Part shown: positions 49,335 to 59,755 of the stretch, piece by piece
How the letters are laid out: each line of letters begins with the position of its first letter
Numbering within the stretch: position 1 is the stretch's first letter
DNA from: Lepidostoma basale
Taxonomy: Eukaryota; Arthropoda; Insecta; Trichoptera; Lepidostomatidae
Length of the DNA: 64,000 nucleotides
Assembly: GCA_022606425.2 (NCBI GenBank)
Contig: JAHDVF020000509.1
Location: 248,001-312,000, forward strand
Reading direction: 5' to 3'
Made by a program: the position numbers and the translations under genes
Notes under the pieces: generated by a model
The model's input: the letters and a program-made list of their open reading frames with translations, nothing else
What the model was told of the DNA's origin: nothing
Database searches by the model: none

Positions 49335-50510
49335 GTCATTACCTACTAGTTGCAACACGTAAAATATTCATGGAAGTATATATTTTCTACCCTTTAATAA
49401 CTTAGTTCACCGTACAATCGTAATCAGTAATAAGTTTTAACTTTTAACATAAATATTGTATTTTAAACATGTTAAAATTACCAAATTTTTACTCTTTTAA
49501 TTATTTTCTCTTTTGGTTTTCTACACTTCTGTCGTACAACAATAAATAGAACCTAATTCAAAATTTAATTTCAGATTCCGAACAAAATTGAGGCAGTCAA
49601 AGCAAAAGTGGACTAACCCCATCTACCATAGATTTGAGTAATGGCGCATTTTAAAAATTATCAAATTTAATCTCTTTGTGTTACGTAAATTTTACAACAA
49701 ATACTAATTGTATTATAATTTTAATCCCTTTCGGAATCAGACACATCTATTACAGCTGATTGTATTATTCGAATCCAGTGTTCCAGATTGTAAATATCTA
49801 GAAAAAAAATCATTTTTGTTTTTCAATTAAACCTGATCACATGGTAATTAGGAATGACCACTCACTAAAAATTTCTAGTCAATGTCATTCACAACATAAT
49901 CAGAATTAGACACAATATACATGAACTTCATTTTCGGCACTAATACTTTGGACTGACCATTATGGTCCACTTTTGCATTGAGAATATTTTAAAACATTTA
50001 AATGCAAAAACAAAAAAAACATTCCCATCTAAAGAATATTGTTGAAACTAAGTTTAGTCCGTTCTTGAATCTAAGAAACACATGTTTTAGACACATTTCC
50101 ATAGTTAACTCAATATTGGCCATCATGTGGGTTAGTCCACTTTTCCTTTGAATGCCTCAATTCTAAGAAGTACTCCTCTCTCGCTCTTTTGTATTCAAAA
50201 TATTTTCGTACTCTTTCTTGGTGATATTTGGGTTTTTGCCTATTTATAATATAATAAAATACCTTTACACCACGTTCAATATGAAGATACGATATTAAAG
50301 TCTAACCTAAATCTGTCATTCGGGATCGGAACGGCGTTAACTTCAGACTGGCAAGAGTACCTGCGGTTGATAGATCAGATTTCATGGGATCCTCTTCCCT
50401 TGTAAATACGATCTTAATTATTTAGATGAGATACAGATGGGTAGGTATACCATATACGAGTACTTGCACTTAGAATAACTAGAGGTCTATAGGTCATTTA
50501 AAATTAATCT
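49335..50510. other. No recognised feature
   Basis: AT-rich, unique-looking; the longest stretch in the window without a repeat match. Patch 50300-50400 is less AT-rich but has no useful frame. Confidence 0.4.
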
Positions 50511-50514
50511 TTTA

Positions 50515-50945
50515 TTATCAAATCAAATCAAATCAAACCAGTTAATTTTCTTCAAATACAGTACAAACAACAATTATAGTTTAAGGCATCTATTGAAAAC
50601 AAGTAAAAAAAGATGGTTCGACATTAGGAATACATAATGCTATCCAAAGTCAAGAGTATGTCTTCTGAATGTACTTTCACGAATATGAAAGACGTCGATT
50701 CAGCAGTTTGATTGCTCTCCCCACCGGCATCACCAGACGCAGGTTGGTTCTGTGTGCTGGGAGATAAAACAGTATGTGCTGATGCTGTAATAACCATCTG
50801 GAACATAAAGATGGATAGCCTCCAAGATAACGGAGTTCTCAAAGAATCCCCTGATAAGTCCGAAGAAATGGGTAAGTGTGCACCCATATCTTCTTATCTG
50901 CAAACTATTGGTCCCCATTATCCCCAAATTTAAATTGGGATTAAA
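50515..50945 (-). pseudogene. CJ LINE 3' end
   Basis: Minus strand: MGIMGTNSLQIRRYGCTLTH, FFGLIRGFFENSVILEAIHL, then PASGDAGGESNQTAEST; UTR with ttctattgaaaacaagtaaa-like phrases and ATTTG tail (aaatcaaatcaaatcaaacc at 50519-50539). Frames shift twice. Confidence 0.7.
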
Positions 50946-50982
50946 AAAATATTAATCCATTAATGAATTTGTTTATTTAGAA

Positions 50983-51480
50983 AGTATGTTTACAAAGGCA
51001 ACATAATGAATAAAGCTAAGATGGCAGTGCATAATGCTGTTCTTGTGCCGACCGTTATATATGGAAATGAAGCAAGAACTGGCAAAAGAAAGACGAAAGT
51101 ATAATAAATACAGTAGAAATGAGATCTCTTAGACGAATCTGTATATGATATATTGTCGAATGAAAAAATAAGAAGTGAATATGGTGCGAATGATAGTGTT
51201 ATGAACAAAATATTTAAATCATCATTAAAATTAAAATGGTTTGGACACATAGAGAGAATCACTGAAGAAAGAATGGCAGAAAAGTATACGTTAACGATAT
51301 GAATGGAACTAGAAATAGAGGAAAACAAAAGAAAACGTGACAAGATCAAATAAATCAAATATTAAATGTACACCACGCGAGGAGTCGGAAAAATCGACGT
51401 ATGTCAGGAAAAAAAAGTCAGTCCATTATTTCTGCCTACCCCTTCGAGGAGACGGCATGATGCTTAGTCAGTAAGTTAGT
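50983..51480 (+). pseudogene. L-A LINE 3' half, decayed
   Basis: KAKMAVHNAVLVPTVIYGNE, YSRNEIS-like, NEKIRSEYGANDSVMNKIF, LKWFGHIERITEERMAE, KKVYVND-like shifted segment, GTRNRGKQKKT, INQILNV; end tcgaggagacggcatgatgc. Several indels. Confidence 0.72.
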
Positions 51481-51684
51481 ATTCGTATTAATCCATTAAA
51501 TATGGATAGCATCTTAAATATTCATTCACCAAATTTTCCATTATTTCAATGAGTATTATGCCATTTGACTCTATCACGGAATAAGCTCAATCTCCCATTC
51601 AAATAAGTAAACTACTATTATTTTTTAATAATTAAAAAAAATATTATTGAATAATTATAGTGTACAAAAATAAGTAAAAATAGG

Positions 51685-51775
51685 TGTCAAAATCACACTG
51701 CCATCGCCGGGAATCGAACCCGGGACCTTCCGTGTAGCAGTCATGCTCTTGCTACTCTGCCACGAAGGTCGTCGT
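51685..51775 (-). mobile_element. S2 tRNA-derived SINE, head only
   Basis: Minus strand: gaccttcgtggcagagtagc (box A), tcccgggttcgattcccggc (box B), gatggcagtgtgattttg. 3' body absent. Confidence 0.75.
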
Positions 51776-51979
51776 TTTAACTGTCCCTAACGTACTTATT
51801 TCTTATGAGGTATATTATAAAGACACCCCCTACCCTAATTAGCATTTTCGAATAACTTTTTGAAAACATTGTATTTCTCAACACTTTGTTGCACCTTTCA
51901 CATTCGTATAAATTAATGAATTTTAACCAATTACGGTTAAAATTAATTTATTCGTACATTGAAGAAGGGAAGTATGTCC

Positions 51980-52245
51980 TGAAACTTCTTCTTCTTTCTT
52001 CTTCCTCTTAGTTTAGGTCGTATGACCTGATTGTGACGTTGGGCTGTCCTGGGATGATGATGTCCAGCCATCTCTCCATCTCTTCGGCGGCCTTCCTGGT
52101 AATCTCTTGCTGCTTGGGTTTTCATCTTTTACAATTTTTGCAATTCTTGTATTCACGTGGTCTCTCCAAGAGCGCCTTCTGCTTCTTCCCCATCTCACTA
52201 TATCTTCAACACCACAAATAGACCTTATCGTTTCATGACATGTTT
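51980..52245 (-). pseudogene. L-D LINE 3' end
   Basis: Minus strand: NETIRSICGVEDIVRWGRSR-like start, RRRSWRDHVNTRIAKIVKDE, RLPGRPPKRWRDGWTSSSQD, SPTSQSGHTT, stop, and GAAGAAG tail (51983-52000 on the plus strand as CTTCTT). Complete end of the family. Confidence 0.78.
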
Positions 52246-52990
52246 GTGAAAGGTGCAAAAAGTGTTGTGAAAATACAATGTTTTTGAAAAGTTATTCAAA
52301 TGTGTAACACAAAGTGATCACGAAAATAGAATAAATTAGTATTTTCATTTGAATCGTTGGCTTTGCGTTCGAGTACTGATAAAAATGTCATTGATAGTAA
52401 AATTTTATTATTTATTCTAATTTCTTTGATGTTTGCTGGATAAAGTCGCAAAAACATAAATATTTAATGTGTTTCGTCAACTGCCTAGAATCACACACAG
52501 GTCTGTAATAGGACATGTTCGTGTGAGAAAAATACAGAAAGGGTCCCATCTGCCATCCGCTACGTGCTTGAGTGATATAATTCGCTTTTCAAACATCTTG
52601 CAAATTGTAACTGCGGTTGCGTTAAAAAAGTATTGTGTATTTTGTGCGAATATTATTACCGCAAACGATACATATACGTATATTTACCAAGCTGTAATAA
52701 TATATTATTCTAATTTTTTAGGAAAAGTTTTAAGATGTAACATTAATCGGATGAAATATAAAGCCAGCAACGGTGGACTAACAAAGAGAGACAGACTTGG
52801 GTCGTTGATATTCTAAATGTTCTTCTTCGTATTTTAATAGATCTGATGATCTGTGACACAAATCATGTCTCAATCAATCAATCATGAAGTTCAGCTGTCC
52901 CTCCATTTCTTAGGCCTCTCTTTCTTTCTTATGTTTGCGCTGCGAACACGACCTTAGAGAGTTTTTCCAGTAATTGATCTTTGGTACTTC
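52246..52990. other. No recognised gene
   Basis: The plus frame 52469-52816 (115 codons) starts MFRQLPRITHRSVIGHVRVR; no domain recognised, no repeat match. Probably chance. An L-D-like scrap may lie near 52900-52960. Confidence 0.35.
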
Positions 52991-52994
52991 ATCT

Positions 52995-53575
52995 CAAAAG
53001 GATATAGAAAGTGTGAAAGAGTATGTGTATCTTGGTCATAAAATCAGAGCTACCTCGAAGAGTTGGACTGGGCTGGGCCGCCTTTGGTAAACTGAGATAT
53101 GTCTTTGTAAATGATGAAATACCGGTGAGTCTCAAAAGAAAGGTCTACGACATCATGTAGAGACGACAACTCTTACAGCAAAAAGTTTCCACGGGCACAA
53201 GTGTACTCAGAGGTCCATGGAAAGATAGATACTTGGTGTGAGCTTGCGTGACCGCATAAGGAATGAAGAAATCAGACGCCGCACCAGGGTTGCTGACGTC
53301 ATGGACCGAGTGGCAAAATTGAAATGGCAATGAGCTGAACACTTGGCTAGACAGGGTGGCAACAGATAGGCACCCAGGATACTCAGTTGGAAACCATGGG
53401 CAAATAGGCGAACTGTCGGAAGACCACCGATGAGATGGACCGATGATATTGTCAAAAGGGTTGGGAAATCTTGGATACAAAGGGGGCAGGATAGAGACGA
53501 GTGGAGGAAATTGGAAGAGGCCTATATCCAGCACTGGAGGGAAGAATGCTAGCAAAGAAGAAGAAGAAGACTTCA
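52995..53575 (+). pseudogene. L-C LINE C-terminal region
   Basis: IESVKEYVYLGHKIRAT, a run of frameshifts, RYLV-like, SLRDRIRNEEIRRRTRVADV, MDRVAKLKWQ, stop, AEHLARQGGNR, RTVGRPPMRWTDDIVKRVGK, SWIQRGQDRDEWRKLEEAYI, QHWREEC, then GAAGAAGAAGAAGA tail (53558-53572). Confidence 0.8.
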
Positions 53576-53690
53576 TCTCAGATGTCCTTAGTAGACCCAT
53601 AGTGCGCACAGTGTCAGCCCGCGTTTCTACAGCGTACGTCATGATAGATCGTACGCATGCCTTATTCCATGACACTATGTTTCAACATGC
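53573..53690 (-). pseudogene. L-D LINE fragment
   Basis: Minus strand: NKACVRSIMTYAVETRADT, VRTMGLLRTSEMK. It abuts the tail of the previous LINE. Confidence 0.65.
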
Positions 53691-53885
53691 TATTCTCGTG
53701 GTAATTATTTTCCGAAATCGTTTGTTCTTTTTCAATGCCGAGGTTATTTTCCAGGTCCATCCGTGTTCCGAGGCTGTGTTTTCTGTACTATGAACGTGCA
53801 TTTGTTTAACACCAGGCAGGTGGCTGACCTAACCCAGTGACCCTCCTACTTTCTCATCCAGGCTTGGGTGGAGTTCTAAATGTTA
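53691..53885. other. Unassigned, probably LINE-derived
   Basis: Contains accaggcaggtggctgacct, aacccagtgaccctcctact, ttctcatccaggcttgggtg; less AT-rich than its surroundings but I cannot place it. Confidence 0.3.
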
Positions 53886-53892
53886 ATATCAT

Positions 53893-53952
53893 TTAATGTT
53901 TCTTGAAAATTGATGTAAAACTCCATATTAAATAATTAATACGAATGCAAAT
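53893..53952. repeat. Family A outer arm (split unit)
   Basis: tttcttgaaaattgatgtaa, aactccatattaaataatta, atacgaatgcaaatg; the arm resumes at 54714 (aaacgtctgttttctagaag), so one A unit was split by the LINE between. Confidence 0.55.
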
Positions 53953-53983
53953 GCTGATGGGTTTGAGGATTAACTGATCAAAG

Positions 53984-54044
53984 ACTGATAATGATAATAA
54001 GATAACTGATAATGATAATAAGGATAACTGATAATGATAATAAG
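53984..54044. repeat. Minisatellite, about 20-23 bp unit, three copies
   Basis: actgataatgataataag starts at 53984, 54004 and 54027. Confidence 0.75.
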
Positions 54045-54049
54045 AACAT

Positions 54050-54712
54050 CTAACTAATTCACAAACACGGGCCTTTTCTCAGATTTGGGAAATTGTAAAT
54101 GAATTTGTCTATCTTGGATCACTGATAACTGACATGGGGAGATGTTGCTGAGAAGGATATTCGACGCAGAACCCAAATGGTTAAAACTGCCATGGCAAAA
54201 CTCACCAAGATATGGCAATACAAAAATATCTCCAACAAGACCAAGATGAGACTGGTTCAAACACTTGTTTTCTCCATATTTATTTATGGTTGCGAGTCTT
54301 CGACTATGCGAACATCGGAGAAGTTCAAAATTGATGCTTTCGAGGTGTGGTGCTGGCGACGAATGCTGCGTATACTCTGAACGGTAAGAAGAACAAACCA
54401 GTCAATCATTGACCAGATGGGTATCAAGGCAAGACTCTCGCGGATGTGATCTCAGAGAGTTTTGAATATTTTAGACACATATCCCGGAGAGATCAGGACA
54501 ACCTTGAAAAGCTCATCATCATGGGCAAAATGGAGGGAAGGCGACCACACGGACGGCCACCGAGCTACTGGTCCGATCAAATCAGGGATCTGACTGTCTC
54601 TCATTAGCTGCAGCCTGGAGACTGAGGGTTGACAAGAGCGCATAGCGTGCCATGGTCAATAGTCGAATTGATACGACTCTCAATCATGAGGAATACCACT
54701 GAGAAGAAAAAG
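54050..54712 (+). pseudogene. L-G type LINE, C-terminal region
   Basis: VNEFVYLGSLITDMG, RRRTQMVKTAMAKLTKIWQY, KNISNKTKMRLVQTLVFSIF, IYGCESSTMRTSEKFKIDAF, EVWCWRRMLRIL, then RRTNQSIIDQMGIKARLSRM, RRDQDNLEKLIIMGKMEGRR, decayed GRPPSYWSDQIRDLTVS and TTLNHEEYHGE-like end. Frameshifts at about 54370 and 54470. Confidence 0.78.
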
Positions 54713-54713
54713 A

Positions 54714-54820
54714 CAAACGTCTGTTTTCTAGAAGTTTTATTATATGCGAATCTCCCCTTACATCTGAAGATCCGTACCATCCCGCATTACAATTTGAATT
54801 TGATTTGATTTGAATGAAAG
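54714..54820. repeat. Family A arm remainder and CJ-type tail
   Basis: 54714-54745 completes the split A arm. 54790-54818 holds caatttgaatttgatttgat, an ATTTG run like the CJ LINE tail. Confidence 0.45.
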
Positions 54821-54829
54821 GGAGTCTGA

Positions 54830-54995
54830 ATGGATCCATTCTAATCACGTGTGCATACCAGTATCTTCTCCTTTGCCTTCCACACCTAACGACATCCTCG
54901 AGCTCGCATATCTCACTTATTCGTGTATTCCATATATTTTCTTGCAATGTCTTGCCAGATATATTTCTGAGCGTCTTAATTTCTGACACTCTGGT
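54830..54995 (-). pseudogene. L-D LINE fragment
   Basis: Minus strand: RVSEIKTLRNISGKTLQENI, WNTRISEICELEDVVRCGRQ, RRRYWYAHVIRMDPFRLPF. Sixty codons open. Confidence 0.72.
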
Positions 54996-55580
54996 AAATG
55001 ATTAATAAATAAACCGATAACAATTAATTAATAAATTTTGTGCTAATTATTAAACATGTTTGTATAACAGTAAATTTAATGATCTGATTTTCTTCCACTA
55101 AAACAGTGACCACAATGTACGAAGCATATCCCGGCGCAGTATTGCAGTTTTACTATAGGACGTTATTCTCCAGCAATAAATCCTTTATTGGTTCAAGTTT
55201 GTATCCAATGAACACACAATGTCCTGTTTGCTAGCCAAAGCGCTCCAAGATTTCCATTGCGCCCCAATAATGTTAGCTTAAGCGGTAATGCATTAGCAAG
55301 CGTAATGACAGTACTTAATGTTCATTTCGGCACCCCAGATAGCGTGGCCGCTACCCTCTACCCGCCTTGGCCGCCCGCATCCCTAAACCGATAACTGTCC
55401 GGATTCGGGGTTGATTACTGCAATAAGAGATGGCAAACACGGCCATAATTTAATAAACAGATTTTACTAATATCGTTCTACAAACTTATGATTCGCTTTA
55501 TTGCTGCATTCGAATAATAAACGTTTTCTCATTTCTTCTATATTCGCCTTCACTTGTCTTGTGGATTCACATTTGTATAA
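54996..55580. other. Unrecognised, less AT-rich, unique-looking
   Basis: 55110-55440 has ordinary base composition (gcgtggccgctaccctctac, ccgataactgtccggattcg) and no match to the repeats here; no long frame. It could be host single-copy DNA. Confidence 0.3.
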
Positions 55581-55584
55581 ATAG

Positions 55585-56525
55585 AATTGCACTTCGTTTA
55601 TCACAAGCCTTTGTTCTGCCAGTTAGCACTTATGGTCTTGAAACTGTAACATTGTCCAAACAAAGTGCCGACAAACTACGAGTGACCTAAAGAGCCATGT
55701 TAGGAGTAAGCCTAAAGGGGGTGATAGACGTACGAACTTAAAGTCTGCGGTTTTTAAGATCGCGAACTTACTTGACTCGACGTCGGCGATACACGCGCCA
55801 ACTTGTGGTGATAGACGTACGAACTTAAAGTCTGCGGTTTTTAAGATCGCGAACTTACTTGACTCGACGTCGGCGATACACGCGCCAACTTACTCATACC
55901 GTATCGCGATGTCGTCCACTGAAGAAGCTTTGTGTTATTTAGGAATTATATCGTATTACATTTCAAAAACAAGCGTGCGCGTCCACGGACTGGCGAAACA
56001 AAATCGCGGCTCGCGGCTCGCAGTGCTGCCACACGTACGAGCCAAGACGAGCTACGAGTAAGATTTCAAACCGGTTGGATCGCCGACGAACTTACTCGGC
56101 GGTTTTAAAGTACGCGTACTTACGGTGACACACGAGCGAAAAAGGTCGTCGAGCCATAAGTACGCGTACTTGCTCGCCCGTCTATCACCCACTTAAGAGG
56201 CAAAGTCAGAAACGATACGGTGAGAGAAAAAACAAAGGTCACTGACATCATCCACCGGGTAACGACTCCAAAATGGCAATGGGCAGGTCACGTAGCCAGA
56301 AGCTCAGATGAAAAATAGACAAGAAGACTGCTAACTTGGAAACCGTGGACGGCAAAGAGATGTGCATGGCGACCGCAACTACGGTGGAAGGATGATCTGA
56401 ACAGACACGTCGGAATAACCTGGATGCAGTCTGCATAAGATGGAGTGACATGGAAGCGAATGCAAGAGGCCTTTGTCCAGGAGTGGACGGGAATAGGCCG
56501 AGAAAGAAGAAGAAGAAGAAGAAGA
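55585..56525 (+). pseudogene. L-C LINE C-terminal region, split by a Harbinger-type MITE
   Basis: Before the break: QAFVLPVSTYGLETVTLSKQ, SADKLRVT, stop, RAMLGVSL. After it: RGKVRNDTVREKTKVTDIIH, RVTTPKWQWAGHVARSSDEK, GRPQLRWKDDLNRHVGIT, FVQEWTGIG and a long GAAGAAGAAGAAG tail (56507-56523). Deleting 55716-56193 and one TAA restores the register seen at 8.75 kb. Confidence 0.85.
55716..56193 (+). mobile_element. PIF/Harbinger-type MITE, 478 bp
   Basis: Flanked by TAA (55713-55715, 56194-56196), a 3-bp target duplication typical of PIF/Harbinger. Ends AGGGGGTGATAGACG and, in complement, AGTGGGTGATAGACG. CpG-rich compared with everything around. The first 85 bp are duplicated in tandem (period 87: 55720, 55807). 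A 50-codon frame (55909-56061) begins MSSTEEALCYLGIISYYISK and may be the relic of a transposase N terminus; that is inference. Strand is given by this frame. Confidence 0.82.
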
Positions 56526-56735
56526 TATCACAACTTAAACATGTCTATAAAAAGAAAAATAAAGAATTGTGAAAATATGTAGTATAATTTTTTTATTACA
56601 CTACATATTATCATAAGAAAACGTACAAAATGTAATAAACTTTGTTAGCAAGACTTGTAAATCAAAAAATTGATGAAAAATATCCATCAATTCACAAAAA
56701 TATTTTAACATCCACAATTCAGAAAATTCACAGTT
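56526..56735. other. No recognised feature
   Basis: AT-rich spacer between LINE tail and minisatellite. Confidence 0.35.
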
Positions 56736-56747
56736 TTCACATGAAAG

Positions 56748-56897
56748 CTGGCAGTCCCTAGCAGTTTGGAACGGCTCCTTCACGTTTTTAAGCCAGTCCA
56801 GTCCCTAGCAGTTTGAAACGGTTCCTCAACGTTTTTAACCCAGTCCAGTCCCTAGCAGTTTTTAAGAGTTTGAAACGGTTCCTCAACGTTTTTTAGC
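56748..56897. repeat. Minisatellite, about 46-57 bp unit, three copies
   Basis: agtccctagcagtttg-gaacgg, ctcaacgtttttaaccc and cagtcc repeat with starts near 56753, 56799 and 56845; the third unit has an 11-bp internal insertion (ttttaagagtt). Confidence 0.8.
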
Positions 56898-56973
56898 CAG
56901 TCCAGTCTCTCGTGTTGCGGAGCCACTCCCTCCCTATCGAGGGAGTGGCTCCGCAACACGAGAGACTGGACTG
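56898..56973. repeat. Perfect 35-bp hairpin with 6-base loop
   Basis: Left arm 56898-56932 starts cagtccagtctctcgtgttg and is exactly complementary to 56939-56973; loop cctatc. The arm starts with the cagtccagtc of the minisatellite, so the hairpin grew out of the last repeat. GC-rich and flawless. Confidence 0.92.
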
Positions 56974-57004
56974 AGAGAAGATTCACTCCCTATCGAAACC
57001 TTGT

Positions 57005-57250
57005 CGACCCTTTATTCTACCTTCAATGATTAGATGAAGAACGTACATTACCCAAATATGATACCCTACGGGCTTTTGATGTTGTTCAACAATTCTCTAT
57101 CAGCTCGGTCTCTCTAGAGAATATTCATGATGTTAATCATGTCGGTCCAAGGAATACGGAACATTATGCGATGCAGCCGCATTTCAAATGCTTGCAGCCG
57201 GTTAAGGTCCATGATATTGATATGATGTATCTACAATTTGAATGACGCCT
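57005..57250 (-). pseudogene. L-E/L-G type LINE fragment
   Basis: Minus strand: DLNRLQAFEMRLHRIMFRIP, WTDMINIMNILE, then VEQHQKPVGYHIWVMYVLHL and IIEGRIKG. Middle of the C-terminal region; ends lost. Confidence 0.68.
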
Positions 57251-57484
57251 TAACCGTCGCGTTGCCATGTGGTAAATTGAGTTTCCACTGCCAATTTAAA
57301 GTTGATTTTCTTAAAACCTCTGGACCCTAATATTATAAAAAAAATTCTAATCCTCCATTGAAGTGTTCTCAATATTTCGTAATAAAAAAAAAAGCAAAAA
57401 ATTACTTCCTTCATCCCAAAAAAAATATTTTCTAAGACTGCCCTCACCTTCATTCGTGTTAAGGTAGAATTTGTTTTGCTAATA

Positions 57485-57690
57485 TTTACAACTTTATCAA
57501 AAGTGACAAATACTTACTCGCTGTTTTGAACGTATTATAAATTATATCTTTGGCTAATACCGACTGTAGACGGAAACGCAGGACGCAACTTAATAATATC
57601 AGAACTGTGAAAATATTAACACTTTACCAAAAGGGACAAATATTAATACGTACTCGTTGTCTTGAACGTACTATACATTTTGCCTAGGTG
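57485..57690. repeat. Local direct duplication, about 130-bp period
   Basis: actttatcaaaagtgacaaa...cgctgttttgaacgtatta (57489-57540) is repeated, diverged, at 57620-57670 (actttaccaaaagggacaaa...cgttgtcttgaacgtacta). A very GC-rich run gccccgccggccgcggcgcg follows at 57702-57721. Confidence 0.6.
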
Positions 57691-57721
57691 CCTTTATCTT
57701 CGCCCCGCCGGCCGCGGCGCG

Positions 57722-58210
57722 CAGACAAGTTTATACCTGATGTTTAGTCGTTCGTATGCTATGACGCATTACATATTAGAAATCGCATGGTTCCAGAAAA
57801 AAATTAATAATGATATGTTTTTCAAATAATCCAAGTATGTTATAGATATCGATCTATTCCTAATGAAATTCCCTACAAGATGACATAAATTAAATTTTGA
57901 TTCATCTAGTCATATGCTTGATATTTAGATAAAGTTAGCGGTAAACTGAACTTACCACATGGGAGCAAGCGTTTTGTTTTGAACACGGTACGTTAAGGGT
58001 TAATTATTCATTTATATCGTATGCAAGTCCCGAATAATCGGCAGATTCTAATGTTGTAAATGTTTACAATACAATCTTTTATAAAATGTTTTTTTTTATA
58101 CAACAGGTTGTTTGAACATGCATGCATACATATTTACGTGCACAAGCAAACAACTAAATATTAAGGTTTAAAGTGAATAACACAATAATCTCTTTTGAGT
58201 TCAATTTTAT
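57722..58210. other. Nothing recognised except an S2 end phrase
   Basis: 58098-58119 (atacaacaggttgtttgaac) matches the end of the S2 SINE on the minus strand. Otherwise AT-rich. Confidence 0.35.
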
Positions 58211-58214
58211 AAGA

Positions 58215-58592
58215 CTTGAGTGGGACCTATCAATGAGTGTGCTGTAGAGACGCAAGCCGACACTGTACGAACCAAGAGTCTATATAGAACATCTGAGTTG
58301 AAGGTTCTAAGATTCATTATTTTAAATACTCTACGAGATCATGTCTGTAAAGCAGACATAAGAAAAACTTACCAAATAGAGGATGTTATCGTTCGATGGA
58401 GTAGATTCAGGAGAAGATACTGGAGGGACCATGTAGCTAGAATGGATGGTGACAGACTCGCATATACAGCCGCTTACGAAATCCACCAGATGGATAAAGA
58501 GATATGGAAGGACAGATGGTTCTCATCATGGCAGGATACATGATTTCTGTGTTACATAGCGTCAGGTCTATCAAAAGAAGAAGAAGAAGAAA
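58215..58592 (+). pseudogene. L-D LINE 3' end, frame largely open
   Basis: NECAVETQADTVRTKSLYRT, SELKVLRFIILNTLRDHVCK, ADIRKTYQIEDVIVRWSRFR, RRYWRDHVARMDGDRLAYTA, EIWKDRWFSSWQDT, stop, then GAAGAAGAAGAAGA tail (58576-58590). 5'-truncated; the open part has 107 codons. Confidence 0.8.
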
Positions 58593-58649
58593 AATTAACT
58601 ACAATAAATAGTGATTAAATGTTGTATTAAGTGATACTATTACGCCTCG

Positions 58650-58740
58650 TGTGTTCTGTTTCCAGGGCGCTTGGATCGATGACAGAGTACCAAGGGGTAA
58701 AAGTTTGGTGATGAACACGGAAGGGAAAACCTCAGAATAA
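58650..58740 (+). other. Possible splice acceptor with short terminal exon
   Basis: gtgttctgtttccag (58651-58665) is a strong acceptor; the 25 codons after it read GAWIDDRVPRGKSLVMNTEG then KTSE and TAA (58738-58740). No partner exon is visible and chance is quite possible. Confidence 0.15.
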
Positions 58741-59236
58741 TAATTAATTTAGTGCAAAAATATGTTACGCTTATATTCTAGGTAAACCTTAGAATTCTGT
58801 GCTCAGAAAGTCGGAAGACATAATTAGAAGTCACATTAAGAGAGCGCGCCTTATGGTTAATGTTTTATCTGTTCGTCCTTGGAGAAAAGGATGCTGTCGT
58901 AATTCATTTGTTAAATAAGGTGCAGTAAAAACATTTTGCCATATTACATTCTTGGCTCCTCATTTAGTGAGTTATGGAGTTATAAGACAAAAAACAGAAC
59001 ATTTTGTGCGTATTCATTATTCACTCTTGAATTTGGTAAACAATTTATTTATTTCATTTCTATGAAATTGTCATGGCAGTTGTTTTGCCAATCTATATTG
59101 TTATCATCACGTGTTACTGTCTGTATTAATTATAACAGTGTTTCAAATTAAACTAATTATAATGCTGAAGTATCCCTATTTTCTAAACCCTTCATTATCT
59201 TAAGAAAAATATCAGCATTGTTAAAATTATCAACTT
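58741..59236. other. No recognised feature
   Basis: AT-rich; the plus frame 58936-59151 has no domain. Confidence 0.35.
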
Positions 59237-59440
59237 TCTTCTATATTCGCCATACTTTGTGTTGTAGGTGCTTTATTTCTCTTTTTGTTTTTTATCTTTT
59301 TCTTTCCCTTTGCCATTTCCCATCATCTAAGGGTTGACTTTTCTCATACGAAAACGCCAAACTTTTTTATTTTGACTTTCTCTTTTTATTTTTTATATAC
59401 TTTGTATACGAGTATATGTACAACAATTACATAAAAAAAT

Positions 59441-59493
59441 TAATATCACATAGACATGTTTCGAACAACCAGTCCTTCTTCAGTGATACATAT
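59441..59493 (-). ncRNA. Hammerhead ribozyme candidate D5
   Basis: Minus strand: TATCA, CTGAAGA, stem II GGAC-TGGTT-GTTC (one G.U), GAAA, ACATGT, C. All invariant core positions are met. TGATA, partner of TATCA, follows four bases after the cleavage site (TATG bulge). Confidence 0.65.
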
Positions 59494-59644
59494 TATTAAG
59501 CTACATATTTAAAATATTATAAAATTGTTAACATGATCTGACAGATGTTATAAACGAAAGCATAAAAATTGCAAAATAAATCTTTATAATATCTGTCAGA
59601 TCATAAATACAATTTTATAATATTTTAAATATGTATCTTTATAA

Positions 59645-59694
59645 TATGTATCACTGAAGAAGGACTGTTTGTCCGAAACATGTCTATGTAATTT
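59645..59694 (+). ncRNA. Hammerhead ribozyme candidate D6
   Basis: Plus strand: CTGAAGA at 59654-59660, stem II GGAC-TGTTT-GTCC (4 perfect pairs), GAAA at 59675-59678, palindrome ACATGT, cleavage after GTC at 59683. Every conserved core base is present. Stem I pairing is weak (ATGTATCA against TATGTAAT), the main doubt. Confidence 0.65.
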
Positions 59695-59755
59695 CAATTT
59701 TTTAATGTATGTGTTGTATTTACAAAGTATATAAAAAAAAGAGAAATAACGTATT

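Larger units (their letters stand above)
59238..59755. repeat. Family D foldback with two hammerhead-like cores
   Basis: Starts at the D terminus cttctatattcgccatactt. A spacer of about 70 bp (59290-59360) is not in other copies. Minus core and plus core follow (next two entries). Arms ttttatatactttgtatacg / acaaagtatataaaaaaaag and a central hairpin around atctgacagatgttataa. Confidence 0.68.

Noticed and set aside
52469..52816. 115-codon plus-strand frame as a gene
   Set aside because: No recognisable domain; frames of this size occur by chance in a 64-kb six-frame search.
53691..53885. A gene fragment from the less AT-rich patch
   Set aside because: No open frame or splice pattern; lies between LINE pieces and is more likely repeat-derived.
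56898..56973. Transcription terminator
   Set aside because: Intrinsic hairpin terminators do not apply in an animal nuclear genome, and no T-run follows.
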